This document shows positions 24,083-31,553 of a DNA stretch of 36,945 bases, in pieces (within the stretch, counting starts at the first letter, position 1; each line of letters opens with the position of its first letter). The stretch covers positions 1,345-38,289 of the forward strand of contig PXSF01000085.1 in assembly GCA_003022845.1 (NCBI GenBank), read 5' to 3'. The stretch comes from Halobacteriales archaeon SW_10_66_29. GTDB lineage: Archaea; Halobacteriota; Halobacteria; Halobacteriales; Haloarculaceae. The position numbers and the translations under genes are program-made. The notes beneath the pieces are model-generated. The model saw only the letters and a list, made by a program, of their open reading frames with translations. It ran no database searches and had not been told where the DNA came from.

Positions 24083-24780
24083 GCGAGGACGACCCGTTCG
24101 AGGACCTGGACGAGGCCGTCGAGGACCGCGAGGGCGACCCGTTCGACAGCCTCGGGCATCCGGACGACGGGCCGGAGGGCGAGGAATCGGGCGATGACGA
24201 GGGCGATGACGAGGGCGATGACGAGACCGGTGGTGCAGCCGGGGAACGCGGCTCGAACGCCGGTGAAGCTGCCGGCGATGACGCGGAGTCCCGGTCACCG
24301 TGGGGTGAACCCCTGGAGCCGGACACCCCGGACGAGGTGAGGGAAAGCCGGTCGGGGAGCGCCTCGCGACCGGACGGCGAGGGTGAACAGCCCGCGATCG
24401 GAGAGGAGCCAGTAGTCGACGAGCACGCCGACGGCATCCGGGAGGAGCCGACAATCGACACCGGGCAGCACCGGGAGGGGGATCCCTTCGAGTCGATGGG
24501 CGACGCCTTCACCGAGATGGACATCGAGGGCGTCGACGCCGACGATGTCTGGCAGCGGCTCACCAGCGCCGAGGCCCGCGGTTCGGTCACCACGGAAGCG
24601 GAGCGCGCGTACGCCGAGGTGTCGAAACACAGCTACTGCGAGCAGTGCGAGTACTTCTCGGAGCCGCCGGAGATCGACTGCTCGCACGAGGGGACCGAGA
24701 TCGTCGAGTTTCTGGACGTGGACACCGTGCGCGTCGTCGACTGTCCCATCGTCGCCGAACGGAATGACCTCGAAGACTGA
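24079..24780 (+). CDS. Acidic disordered protein with C-terminal Cys/His motif
   Basis: A 233-residue protein that I do not recognise as a named family. The N-terminal two thirds are highly acidic and disordered, with repeats of DPFEDLDE/DPFDSLG/DPFESMGDAF character that look like short linear binding motifs. The C-terminus is folded and Cys-rich (YCEQCEYFSEPPEIDC then H and VVDC), a probable zinc site. It starts with GTG overlapping the TGA of the upstream gene (GTGA), indicating co-expression with the coiled-coil protein. A 12-bp DNA repeat (GATGACGAGGGC, about 2.75 copies at 24193-24225) encodes DDEG repeats. Its stop codon lies exactly at the edge of an IS200/IS605-like end, so its C-terminus may have been altered. 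Confidence 0.75.
   Translation: MSEDDPFEDLDEAVEDREGDPFDSLGHPDDGPEGEESGDDEGDDEGDDETGGAAGERGSNAGEAAGDDAESRSPWGEPLEPDTPDEVRESRSGSASRPDGEGEQPAIGEEPVVDEHADGIREEPTIDTGQHREGDPFESMGDAFTEMDIEGVDADDVWQRLTSAEARGSVTTEAERAYAEVSKHSYCEQCEYFSEPPEIDCSHEGTEIVEFLDVDTVRVVDCPIVAERNDLED
24193..24225 (+). repeat. 12-bp tandem repeat, about 2.75 copies
   Basis: GATGACGAGGGC in tandem, encoding DDEG units in the acidic disordered region. Confidence 0.8.
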
Positions 24781-25320
24781 CATCCTCCCAGGACTGAAGT
24801 CGTGGGGTTCCCCGCGCTCGGGGTCGGGCCGGCCATCGCACCCGGCAAAACGGTACGTGGGTCCGCCCCAGCCGACGGGGGCAAGCTTCCGCCGCGTGGG
24901 CGTACTCCGGTTCGTGCTCGGTACTTCGGCCCTTCGCAGGGTGTGGCGTGTTGCGTGCCCCGACAGGGACACGGTATCCGCTCGCACAGCGCCCGATACC
25001 GCATCGGGCGACCGTCCACGGTTTGAGCGTGGATGGACACGGGCCGTGCCATCGGCCTGCCTGTTCTTTCTGCCACGGTGAACAGGCTCGCACGCCGACG
25101 GGGTTGGATTAGTCGTGCCGTCACCCCATCCCGTGTTGCAGGGGCAGGGGTACTGTGAGCGCCGGATGGCGCGTGTCGGCGGGAAGGACCCCACTGTTTC
25201 CGGATTGGTTTCAGCGATTGAGTTACCCAACGTTCGACCCCGAACGGCCTAAATCCTGCGGTTGCGCCACCAAGCGCACGCGATTCACCCCACCACTGAA
25301 GGGGGTGGGCTCTCTCGCTG
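24779..25320 (-). mobile_element. IS200/IS605-like remnant or non-autonomous derivative, no intact ORF
   Basis: The left edge reads GACATCCTCCCAGGACTGAA followed by GTCGTGGGGTTC (hairpin 24787-24806, one mismatch). The right edge has CCCACC-ACTGAAGGG-GGTGGG (25289-25309). Both match the terminal hairpins, with a TTCAG loop on the minus strand, that end IS200/IS605/IS1341-type elements in haloarchaea, and both face the same way. The roughly 480 bp between show no TnpA or TnpB motifs in any frame but have several strong hairpins: GCCTGTTC/GAACAGGC, GCCCGAT/ATCGGGC and CCACG/CGTGG. It may be a decayed element, a MITE of this family or a structured RNA such as an orphan omega-RNA. The internal ORFs on both strands are not convincing. 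Confidence 0.55.
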
Positions 25321-25397
25321 CTCTCCCTGTATCGCCCCGCCGCGGCATTGCGCCCCCAGCCCCGGGCTTTTTGACTGATCCACCGGTACCGGCGAGC

Positions 25398-26459
25398 ATG
25401 TCCGAGGACTACTTCGAGCGGCTGGTCGACGAGGACGCGCTGGCCGATTTTCTCACCGACCGGCTCAGTCCTGCGGAGCGCTACAACGTCTGCCGGCACG
25501 AGCAGGGCCACTCGAACGAGACGCTGTTCGTCACCTGGGGCGACCGCGAACTCGTCGTCAGGCGGCCGCCGCCGGGCGAGACGGCCGAGACTGCACACGA
25601 CGTCCTCAGGGAGTACCGCGTGATCGACGCGCTGCAGGACACCGACGTTCCGGTCCCGCCGACGGTCACCGCGTGCGACGACCACTCGGTCATCGGCAGC
25701 GACTTCTACGTCATGGACCGCGTCGAGGGCACGGTTTTCCGCGACGAGGAGTCCGCGGCGTTCGCTACAGCCGACGCCCGCGAACGGATCGGGACCGAAC
25801 TCGTCGACACGCTCGCGGCGATCCACGACCTCGACCCGCAAGCGGTGGGGCTCGGCGACTTCGGCCGGCCCGCCGGCTACACCGAACGGCAGGTCGAACG
25901 CTGGGGCAAACAGCTCGCCTGGGCGTTCGAAGTGACGGCCGAGGAGCGCGAGGTACCCGAACTCGACCGCGTCGGCACCTGGCTCGACGAGCACTGTCCG
26001 GACTCGCATCCGCACGCTATCGCGCACGGCGACTACAAGCTCGACAATGTGATGTTCAGTGGGAACTCACCGGTCGAACTCGTCGCGGTGTTCGACTGGG
26101 AGCTGTGCACGCTCGGCGATCCGCGCGCCGACCTCGGGTGGATGCTCTCCGACTGGCGGGACGAGGGCGACCCGGAGCCGGCGATCGACCACCTCGCGAT
26201 GCGGTTCGTCGAACACCCCGACTACCCGACGCGGCAGGCACTGGTCGACCGCTGGGAGGAACAGACCGGTCTCGCGTTCGAACACGAGCGCTTCTATCGG
26301 GCGCTCGCCGTGTACAAACTCGCCGGCCTCGGCGAGATGTTCTTCCGCCGGTACCTGGAGGGCAACGCCGACGATCCGATGTACCCCGCGATGGAGGACG
26401 CCGTCCCGGCGCTGGCCGACCGCGCGCTCCGCATCATCGAGGGCGACGAACCGCTCTAG
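25398..26459 (+). CDS. APH-fold kinase, ACAD10/LvaA-like
   Basis: A 353-residue protein-kinase-like phosphotransferase. The catalytic loop is HGDYKLDNVMF (about residue 210) and the metal-binding segment is FDWELCTLGDPRADLGW (about 230). The N-lobe has ELVVRRPPPG with a candidate lysine replaced by Arg, and EYRVIDAL as the paired helix. This subgroup is close to the kinase domain of ACAD10/11 and to LvaA, which phosphorylates 4-hydroxyacyl-CoA, rather than to antibiotic kinases. An ACAD10/11-like dehydrogenase is encoded 620 bp downstream on the other strand, which fits that role. The ATG at 25398 follows a weak CTTTTTGA box at about 25365-25372. Its stop shares CTAG with the converging GNAT gene. 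Confidence 0.85.
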   Translation: MSEDYFERLVDEDALADFLTDRLSPAERYNVCRHEQGHSNETLFVTWGDRELVVRRPPPGETAETAHDVLREYRVIDALQDTDVPVPPTVTACDDHSVIGSDFYVMDRVEGTVFRDEESAAFATADARERIGTELVDTLAAIHDLDPQAVGLGDFGRPAGYTERQVERWGKQLAWAFEVTAEEREVPELDRVGTWLDEHCPDSHPHAIAHGDYKLDNVMFSGNSPVELVAVFDWELCTLGDPRADLGWMLSDWRDEGDPEPAIDHLAMRFVEHPDYPTRQALVDRWEEQTGLAFEHERFYRALAVYKLAGLGEMFFRRYLEGNADDPMYPAMEDAVPALADRALRIIEGDEPL

Positions 26460-27004
26460 TAGAGGCCGTCGTAGGCAGCGTAGTTCCACTCGTCGTCGAG
26501 GATGCCGTACCAGAGGGTGTCCTGATAGCCGCCGTCGATGAAGTGGCCGTCCCGGTGAGTGCCCTCGTGGGTAAACCCGAGCGATTCCAGCAGCGCCCGC
26601 GAGGCGTCGTTGAACTCGAAGACGCTGGCCTCGATGCGGTGGAAGCCGCGCTGGCGGAACCCGAAGTCGACCAGCATGCCGGACGCCGCCGAACCGTACC
26701 CCTGGCCCTGGTGGTCGGGTGCGATCCAGTAGCCCAGTTCGGCCCGCCGGGACTCCTTGATCGTGAGGCTCACCGTCCCGAGCGGCGTCTCGGCGTCCCG
26801 TGTCACCAGCAGTGTGATGTTGCCGTCGCCGCCGACGACCTCCTCGAAGAACTCCCGCTCCTGGGGCTCGTTGATCGGTTCCGCCCGGCCGATGCCGCGC
26901 CAGACCCCGGGGTCGTTCACTGCTTCCTGCAGGAACGGAATGTCCTCCTCTTCGATCGTCCGGAGCGATACCGCCTCGCCGTCCAGAAAGGCTGGGCCTG
27001 GCAT
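26456..27004 (-). CDS. GNAT acetyltransferase, RimJ/RimL-like
   Basis: A 182-residue N-acetyltransferase. The RimJ/L-type pattern is clear: LRTIEEEDIPFLQEAVNDP near the N-terminus, ELGYWIAPDHQGQGYGSAA as the acetyl-CoA binding motif (QGQGYG), then NDASRALLESLGFTHEG. The acceptor may be a protein N-terminus or small molecule and cannot be told from sequence. The ORF track begins much further upstream; I chose the ATG at 27004 because a TATA-like GTATTTTG lies 24-31 nt before it and the family similarity begins there. The gene converges on the kinase gene with a 4-bp overlap (CTAG) in which both stops are TAG. Confidence 0.88.
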   Translation of the reverse strand: MPGPAFLDGEAVSLRTIEEEDIPFLQEAVNDPGVWRGIGRAEPINEPQEREFFEEVVGGDGNITLLVTRDAETPLGTVSLTIKESRRAELGYWIAPDHQGQGYGSAASGMLVDFGFRQRGFHRIEASVFEFNDASRALLESLGFTHEGTHRDGHFIDGGYQDTLWYGILDDEWNYAAYDGLY

Positions 27005-27027
27005 ACGACGGGGTTCGGACACGGGGA

Positions 27028-27035
27028 CAAAATAC
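27028..27035 (-). promoter_or_regulatory. TATA-like box of the RimJ-type GNAT gene
   Basis: GTATTTTG on the minus strand, 24-31 nt before the ATG at 27004. Confidence 0.45.
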
Positions 27036-27077
27036 CTGTGTGAGGGATGATAGCAGGCGTCGCCTTCGAGGGAACGA

Positions 27078-28346
27078 TTACTGGCCGAAGCGCGTGACTG
27101 GATCGAGTTCGTCGGGGTCGGTCTCCTCGAAGACGTGGTCGGCGACGGTGCGGAGGTGGACCTCGTCGGCGCCGTCGACGATCCGGAACGCGCGGATGCT
27201 CTCGTAGAAGTCCGCCAGCGGCAGGTCCTTCCCGATGCCGTTGGCGCCACAGAACTGCAGCGCGGTGTCGACGGCCTCCTGGGTGACGTTGGCCGTGAAT
27301 ACTTTGCTCATCGAGACTTCCAGGCGGGCTTTCTCGCCGGCGGCGATGGCGTCGGCGGCCTGCCGGACGAGCGCCCGCGCGGCCTGGAGCTCGGTCTCGC
27401 GGCGCGCCAGTTCGAACCGCGGGTGCTGTTTGTCCGACAGCGGCGTCCCGAACGCCTCCCGCTCGTCGAGGTAGCTCCGGGCGACGGTCAGCGCGCGGGA
27501 CGCCATCCCCGAGAAGCGCATGCAGTGGGTGAGCCTCGCGGGCCCGAGTCGCTCCTGGACGTGCCTGAATCCTGCGCCTTCGGTCCCCAGCAGGTTCTCC
27601 TCGGGCACCCGGACGCCGTCGTACGTGATCTCGGCGTGGGTGCTGCCGATCGGGTCGCCGCCGAGGTGTGGAATGTCCCGCTCGATCCCGACGCCGTCGG
27701 CGTCGCTGGGGACGACGAACACCGAACAGCCCTGGTAGGGGTGGGCCTCCCCGTCGGTGCGGGCGAACACGAGCAGGACGTCGGCCTCCACGCCGTTGGT
27801 CGTCCACCACTTGTGGCCGTCGATGACCCACTCGTCGCCGTCCTTATCCGCCTCCGGCGGATCAGGGCTCGTCGAGCGTTGCTCGGCGGTGTCGCGCTCG
27901 GCCGTCGTCCGGATCATCTTCGGGTCCGACCCCGCGCCTTGCATCGGTTCTGTCATCGAGAACCCGGAAGAGATATCGCCCGCAACGAGCGGTTCGAGGT
28001 ACTCCGCCTTCTGGCGCTCGCTGCCGTGCATCTCCAGGAGGTGCATGTTGCCCTCGTCGGGTGCGTCGACCCGCATCGCGGTCGGGCCGAGCAGGCTCCG
28101 GCCGGCCTGCTCGAACGTCGGCAGCAGGTCGTCGAACGCGTACCCCATCCCCCCGTACTCCTCGCTGACCTGGGGGGCGTACACACCGTACTCCCGCGCC
28201 GCCTCGCGGAGGGCCTCGACGTCGTCCTCGGAGATGGTCGTCCCGCCCTCGACCTCGCGTTCCAGCGGGAGCACCACCTCGTCCATCAGCGCCCGCGCAC
28301 GCTCGGCCAGTTCCCGGGCCGCCTCGGAGTCGTCGAATCGGAACAC
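27078..28346 (-). CDS. Acyl-CoA dehydrogenase family, ACAD10/11-like
   Basis: A 422-residue flavoprotein of the acyl-CoA dehydrogenase fold. FAD and substrate motifs include FSMTEPMQGAGSDP and HKWWTTNG. It carries ACAD10/11-type features: LGPARLTHCMR, and DGADEVHLRT in place of the YEGTSEI seen in ordinary members (including the partial gene at 36520). In bacteria such proteins act with an APH-type kinase on 4-hydroxyacyl-CoA. Residues about 155-175 are an unusual hydrophilic insert (TAEQRSTSPDPPEADKD) with a DNA hairpin. The track begins at 28436, but TTTATT centred 27 nt before the GTG at 28346 and the start of family-like sequence there (VFRFDDSEAARELAERAR) favour the GTG. Confidence 0.88.
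   Translation of the reverse strand: MFRFDDSEAARELAERARALMDEVVLPLEREVEGGTTISEDDVEALREAAREYGVYAPQVSEEYGGMGYAFDDLLPTFEQAGRSLLGPTAMRVDAPDEGNMHLLEMHGSERQKAEYLEPLVAGDISSGFSMTEPMQGAGSDPKMIRTTAERDTAEQRSTSPDPPEADKDGDEWVIDGHKWWTTNGVEADVLLVFARTDGEAHPYQGCSVFVVPSDADGVGIERDIPHLGGDPIGSTHAEITYDGVRVPEENLLGTEGAGFRHVQERLGPARLTHCMRFSGMASRALTVARSYLDEREAFGTPLSDKQHPRFELARRETELQAARALVRQAADAIAAGEKARLEVSMSKVFTANVTQEAVDTALQFCGANGIGKDLPLADFYESIRAFRIVDGADEVHLRTVADHVFEETDPDELDPVTRFGQ
27846..27862. repeat. Perfect inverted repeat inside the ACAD gene insert
   Basis: ATCCGCC-TCC-GGCGGAT, in frame, encoding part of a hydrophilic insert at about residues 161-167. Confidence 0.75.
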
Positions 28347-28370
28347 ACCTCGTGGGTCGGCCCCGCCGGC

Positions 28371-28376
28371 AATAAA
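28371..28376 (-). promoter_or_regulatory. TATA box of the ACAD10/11-like gene
   Basis: TTTATT on the minus strand, centred 27 nt upstream of the GTG at 28346. This spacing decides the start codon. Confidence 0.6.
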
Positions 28377-28482
28377 TGTTCGACGGGCTGCGAACCTGCT
28401 CTGCCCAGGACGATTCTGCCGCAACGCCAGATACATTCCGGAGGCGGCCGTCCGGCGTCGGCCCTTTCCGCGACCGCAAAAC

Positions 28483-28489
28483 GGTTAAT
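28483..28489 (+). promoter_or_regulatory. TATA-like box of the pab operon
   Basis: GGTTAAT, 23-29 nt before the ATG of the pabB-like gene; suggests a leaderless first cistron. Confidence 0.5.
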
Positions 28490-28511
28490 CTCGGTCGACC
28501 TGCCTAGAAGC

Positions 28512-30005
28512 ATGGAACCGGAGGTCGTGACGACGTTCGAGTCCTTCGCCGCAGCGGCCGGGGGTGTTGCCCCCGGAGCACGCGTGCCCGTCGAGGTCCA
28601 CGTGACTGTCCCAGATCCGTTTCTCGCCTACCGGCGGGCGCGCGACGGGCCTGGCGGGGCGTCCCTCGCCACGACGGGCGGCCAGCCGGGGTGGGGTTAC
28701 TTCGGCGTCGACCCCGTCGAGACGCTCCCGGTCGACCCCGAGGACGGGTCCGCACTCGCTGCCCTCGCCGACTTCCTCGACGGCGAGTCGCTCAGTCGCG
28801 GCGAGTGCGACGTCCCCTACCCCTGCGGCGCCGTCGGCTGGCTCTCCTACGACGTCGCCCGGGAACTCGAGGAGCTCCCGGCCAGCGCCAGCCGCGACCG
28901 CGACCTCCCGCGACTACAGGTCGCCCGCTACGACGCCCTCGCCGCCTGGGAGGAGCCCCGCGGCGAGGAACTGACCCTCCGCGTGACTGCCTGCCCGCGG
29001 ATCGACGCCCCTGGCGAGGAGAACGCAGTCCGCGCTGCCTACGAGCGCGGCCGCGACCGGGCGCTCGCCCTCGCTGGCCGGGCCGTCGATGGCGACCCCT
29101 CGATCCCGGACCCGCCGGTCGCCGACGGGACGGGTGCCACCGAGTTCGAGAGCGACTGCACGCGTGCCGAGTTCGCGGCTCGCGTCGAGCAGGTCAAGGG
29201 GTACATCCGCGACGGCGACACCTTCCAGGCGAACATCTCCCAGCGGCTGCGCGCCCCCGCCGCAGTGCATCCGGTCGCGGCGTTCGACGCGCTGCGGGAA
29301 GTCAACCCCGCGCCTTACTCCGCGCTGCTCGAGTTCCCGGGCGTCGATCTGGTCAGCGCCAGCCCCGAGCTGTTGCTGGAACGTGAGGGCGACCGCCTCC
29401 TCACGGAACCGATCGCGGGCACCCGGCCGCGCGGCGAGACGGAGGCCGAGGACGAGCGCCTGGAGCGTGATCTCACGGCCGACGAGAAGGAGCGCGCCGA
29501 GCACGCGATGCTGGTCGACCTCGAACGCAACGACCTCGGGAAGGTCAGTGCGTTCGGCAGCGTCGACGTGACCGAGTACCGCCGCGTCGACCGCTACTCG
29601 GAGGTGATGCACCTCGTCTCGCTGATCGAGGGTCAGTTGCGCCCCGAACACGACCTGGAGGACGCCATCGGCGCGGTGTTCCCCGGGGGGACGATCACCG
29701 GCGCGCCCAAACCCCGGACGATGGAGATCATCGACGAGGTGGAGGCGACGCGGCGCGGCCCCTACACCGGCAGCGTCGGCATCTTCGGGTTCGACGACCG
29801 GCTGACGCTGAACATCATCATCCGGACGCTGGTCCGCTACGGCGACGAGTACCACCTGCGGGTCGGCGCCGGCATCGTCCACGACTCCGACCCCGAGCGG
29901 GAGTACGCCGAGACGCTCGATAAGGGTCGGGCGCTGGTCACTGCCGTCGACCGGGCGCTGGGCGAACGGGCCGACCTGCGCGTCCAGTCCGGAGGTGACG
30001 ACTGA
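28512..30005 (+). CDS. pabB: Aminodeoxychorismate (or anthranilate) synthase component I
   Basis: A 497-residue chorismate-binding enzyme that aminates chorismate with ammonia from its glutaminase partner. The C-terminal catalytic domain is complete: DTFQANISQRL, SASPELLLERE, PIAGTRPRG (about 300-308), DLERNDLGKV, FPGGTITGAPKPR, YTGSVGIFGF and RVGAGIVHDSDPE. PIAGT carries Ala where E. coli PabB has the nucleophilic Lys (PIKGT), so motif alone suggests TrpE. The operon, however, contains a class IV aminotransferase rather than trp genes, which favours p-aminobenzoate for folate-type cofactors. I call it pabB on context and keep TrpE as the alternative. The ATG at 28512 is supported by a TATA box; the ORF track starts far upstream in antisense DNA. 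Confidence 0.85.
   Translation: MEPEVVTTFESFAAAAGGVAPGARVPVEVHVTVPDPFLAYRRARDGPGGASLATTGGQPGWGYFGVDPVETLPVDPEDGSALAALADFLDGESLSRGECDVPYPCGAVGWLSYDVARELEELPASASRDRDLPRLQVARYDALAAWEEPRGEELTLRVTACPRIDAPGEENAVRAAYERGRDRALALAGRAVDGDPSIPDPPVADGTGATEFESDCTRAEFAARVEQVKGYIRDGDTFQANISQRLRAPAAVHPVAAFDALREVNPAPYSALLEFPGVDLVSASPELLLEREGDRLLTEPIAGTRPRGETEAEDERLERDLTADEKERAEHAMLVDLERNDLGKVSAFGSVDVTEYRRVDRYSEVMHLVSLIEGQLRPEHDLEDAIGAVFPGGTITGAPKPRTMEIIDEVEATRRGPYTGSVGIFGFDDRLTLNIIIRTLVRYGDEYHLRVGAGIVHDSDPEREYAETLDKGRALVTAVDRALGERADLRVQSGGDD
29991..29998 (+). promoter_or_regulatory. Shine-Dalgarno before pabA
   Basis: GGAGGTGA with 8 nt to the ATG at 30007. It decides between that start, a GTG at 29995 and a later ATG at 30037. 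Confidence 0.6.
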
Positions 30006-30006
30006 G

Positions 30007-30675
30007 ATGCCTCCCCACCCCGGAGACGCGTCCGGAATGCGCGTGCTCGTCGTCGACAACTACGACTCGTTCGCGTACAACCTCGTCCAGTACGTCGGCG
30101 AGGTGGTCACGACGGAGGAGTGGCTCGCGGGTACGACCGGCGAGGTGATCGTCCGCCGGAACGACGCTATCGCGCTCGACGACGTCGACGACATCGACCC
30201 CGACGCCATCGTCGTCTCCCCCGGGCCGGGAACGCCCTGGGAGGCCGGCGTCTCGATGCCGCTGTTCGCCGAGCGGTCGTACCCGACGCTGGGCGTCTGC
30301 CTCGGCCACCAGGCGCTGTGCGCCGCCAACGGCGCCCCGGTCGGCCACGCCGAGTCGGTCGTTCACGGCAAGACCTCCGACACCTCCCACGACGGCAAGG
30401 GCATCTTCGCGGGCCTGCCCGACCGGTTCGCTGTCGGGCGGTATCACTCGCTGGCCGTCGAGCGGCGCGGACTCCCTGACGCCCTCCAGGAAACCGCCCG
30501 GACGGAGGACGAGGAGGAAGTCGTGATGGGCGTCCGCCACGAGCGCGAGCCACACGTCGGCGTCCAGTTCCACCCCGAGAGCATCCTCACAGAGGGCGGC
30601 AAGCGACTCGTGGCGAACTTCCTCGACCGGTACGCGACAGCCCCGACGGCCGGGGCCGAGGGGAACGGAGGGTGA
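30007..30675 (+). CDS. pabA: Aminodeoxychorismate/anthranilate synthase component II (glutaminase)
   Basis: A 222-residue class I glutamine amidotransferase that supplies ammonia to the preceding component I. The triad is visible: nucleophile Cys near 98 (GVCLGHQAL), and His/Glu near 188-190 (QFHPESIL). The N-terminal VLVVDNYDSFAYNLVQYV and the oxyanion segment SPGPGTP are standard. It follows pabB by one base. The start at 30007 is chosen for its Shine-Dalgarno sequence, placing 10 residues before the first beta strand. As with its partner, a TrpG role cannot be excluded by sequence alone. Confidence 0.9.
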   Translation: MPPHPGDASGMRVLVVDNYDSFAYNLVQYVGEVVTTEEWLAGTTGEVIVRRNDAIALDDVDDIDPDAIVVSPGPGTPWEAGVSMPLFAERSYPTLGVCLGHQALCAANGAPVGHAESVVHGKTSDTSHDGKGIFAGLPDRFAVGRYHSLAVERRGLPDALQETARTEDEEEVVMGVRHEREPHVGVQFHPESILTEGGKRLVANFLDRYATAPTAGAEGNGG

Positions 30676-30677
30676 GG

Positions 30678-31550
30678 ATGGGCGACGACCTGCAGTACCA
30701 CGTCGACGGCGACCTCGTACCGGCGTCGGAGGCGACGGTGAACGTCCGCGACCGGGGGTTCATGTACGGCGACGCGGCGTTCGAGACGCTGCGGGTGTAC
30801 GGCGGGGTGCCGTTCGAGTGGGCGGCCCACGCTGCCCGCCTGCGCCGGACCTGCGAGACGCTGGGGTTCGCCGACGCCCTCCCGCCGGCCGCCGACCTGC
30901 GCGAGCGGGTCGCGGAGACCGTCGCCGCGAACGACCTGGCCGACGCCTACGCGAAGCTCTCGGTTACCCGCGGCGTCCAGCCGGGCAAACTCACACCCGG
31001 TGAGGAGGTCGACCCGACGGTCGTCGTCTACGTCTCGCCGCTCCCTCGCGCCGGCGTCGACGGCGAACGGGTCTGGGACGGGCCAGCCCGAGTCGCGACA
31101 GTCGACGCCGAGTCGGTGCCCGATTCCGCCGTGCCGGCCGACGCGAAGACGCACAACTACCTCGACGGGATCCTCGCACGCCTTCGGATCAGGGGGACCG
31201 ACTACGACGAGGCCCTCCGGCGGGACGCGGAGGGGTACCTCACCGAGGGGGCGACCAGCAACGTCTTTTTCGTCGAGGACGGCCGGCTGCTGACGCCGAC
31301 CGAGGAACTGCCGCTGCTGCCCGGCGTCACCCGGACGCTGGTGCTGGAACTGGCCGGGGAGGCGGACCTGCCGGTCGAGACGGGCCGGTACGGCCCCGAG
31401 CGCCTCCGCGAAGCAGACGAGGTGTTCGTCACGAACTCCACCTGGGAGATTCGGCCCGTCGAGCGGGTGGACGAAACGGCGTTCGACGTCGGCCCGGTGA
31501 CCCGCCGCCTGCAGCGGCTGTACGACGAGCGCGTCGAGGCCTGCTACTAA
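30678..31550 (+). CDS. pabC: Class IV aminotransferase, probable aminodeoxychorismate lyase
   Basis: A 290-residue PLP enzyme of fold type IV (branched-chain aminotransferase, D-amino acid aminotransferase and 4-amino-4-deoxychorismate lyase family). The PLP Lys is in ADAKTHNYLDGI (about 157), and the phosphate-binding and C-terminal motifs EGATSNVFFV and LPGVTRTLVLEL are present. As the third gene after pabB and pabA it most likely releases p-aminobenzoate from aminodeoxychorismate. KTHNYLD is also the branched-chain aminotransferase pattern, so IlvE-like activity is possible. GGAGG six bases before the ATG at 30678 supports that start over the GTG at 30672, which overlaps the pabA stop. Confidence 0.85.
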   Translation: MGDDLQYHVDGDLVPASEATVNVRDRGFMYGDAAFETLRVYGGVPFEWAAHAARLRRTCETLGFADALPPAADLRERVAETVAANDLADAYAKLSVTRGVQPGKLTPGEEVDPTVVVYVSPLPRAGVDGERVWDGPARVATVDAESVPDSAVPADAKTHNYLDGILARLRIRGTDYDEALRRDAEGYLTEGATSNVFFVEDGRLLTPTEELPLLPGVTRTLVLELAGEADLPVETGRYGPERLREADEVFVTNSTWEIRPVERVDETAFDVGPVTRRLQRLYDERVEACY

Positions 31551-31553
31551 GCA

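Noticed and set aside
24295-25230. Long minus-strand ORFs across the IS605-like segment, tested as TnpB
   Set aside because: They run antisense through the 24079 gene and lack RuvC residues or the CxxC zinc finger of TnpB; openness comes from GC content.
24781-25320. RNase P RNA or SRP RNA in the hairpin-rich segment
   Set aside because: I looked for the GAAAGTCC and ACAGAA cores of RNase P RNA and the conserved tetraloop helix of 7S RNA on both strands and saw neither.
25398-26459. Aminoglycoside resistance gene
   Set aside because: The APH fold is shared, but the GDYKLDN and DWELCTLGDP motifs fit the ACAD10/LvaA subgroup and the context is metabolic.
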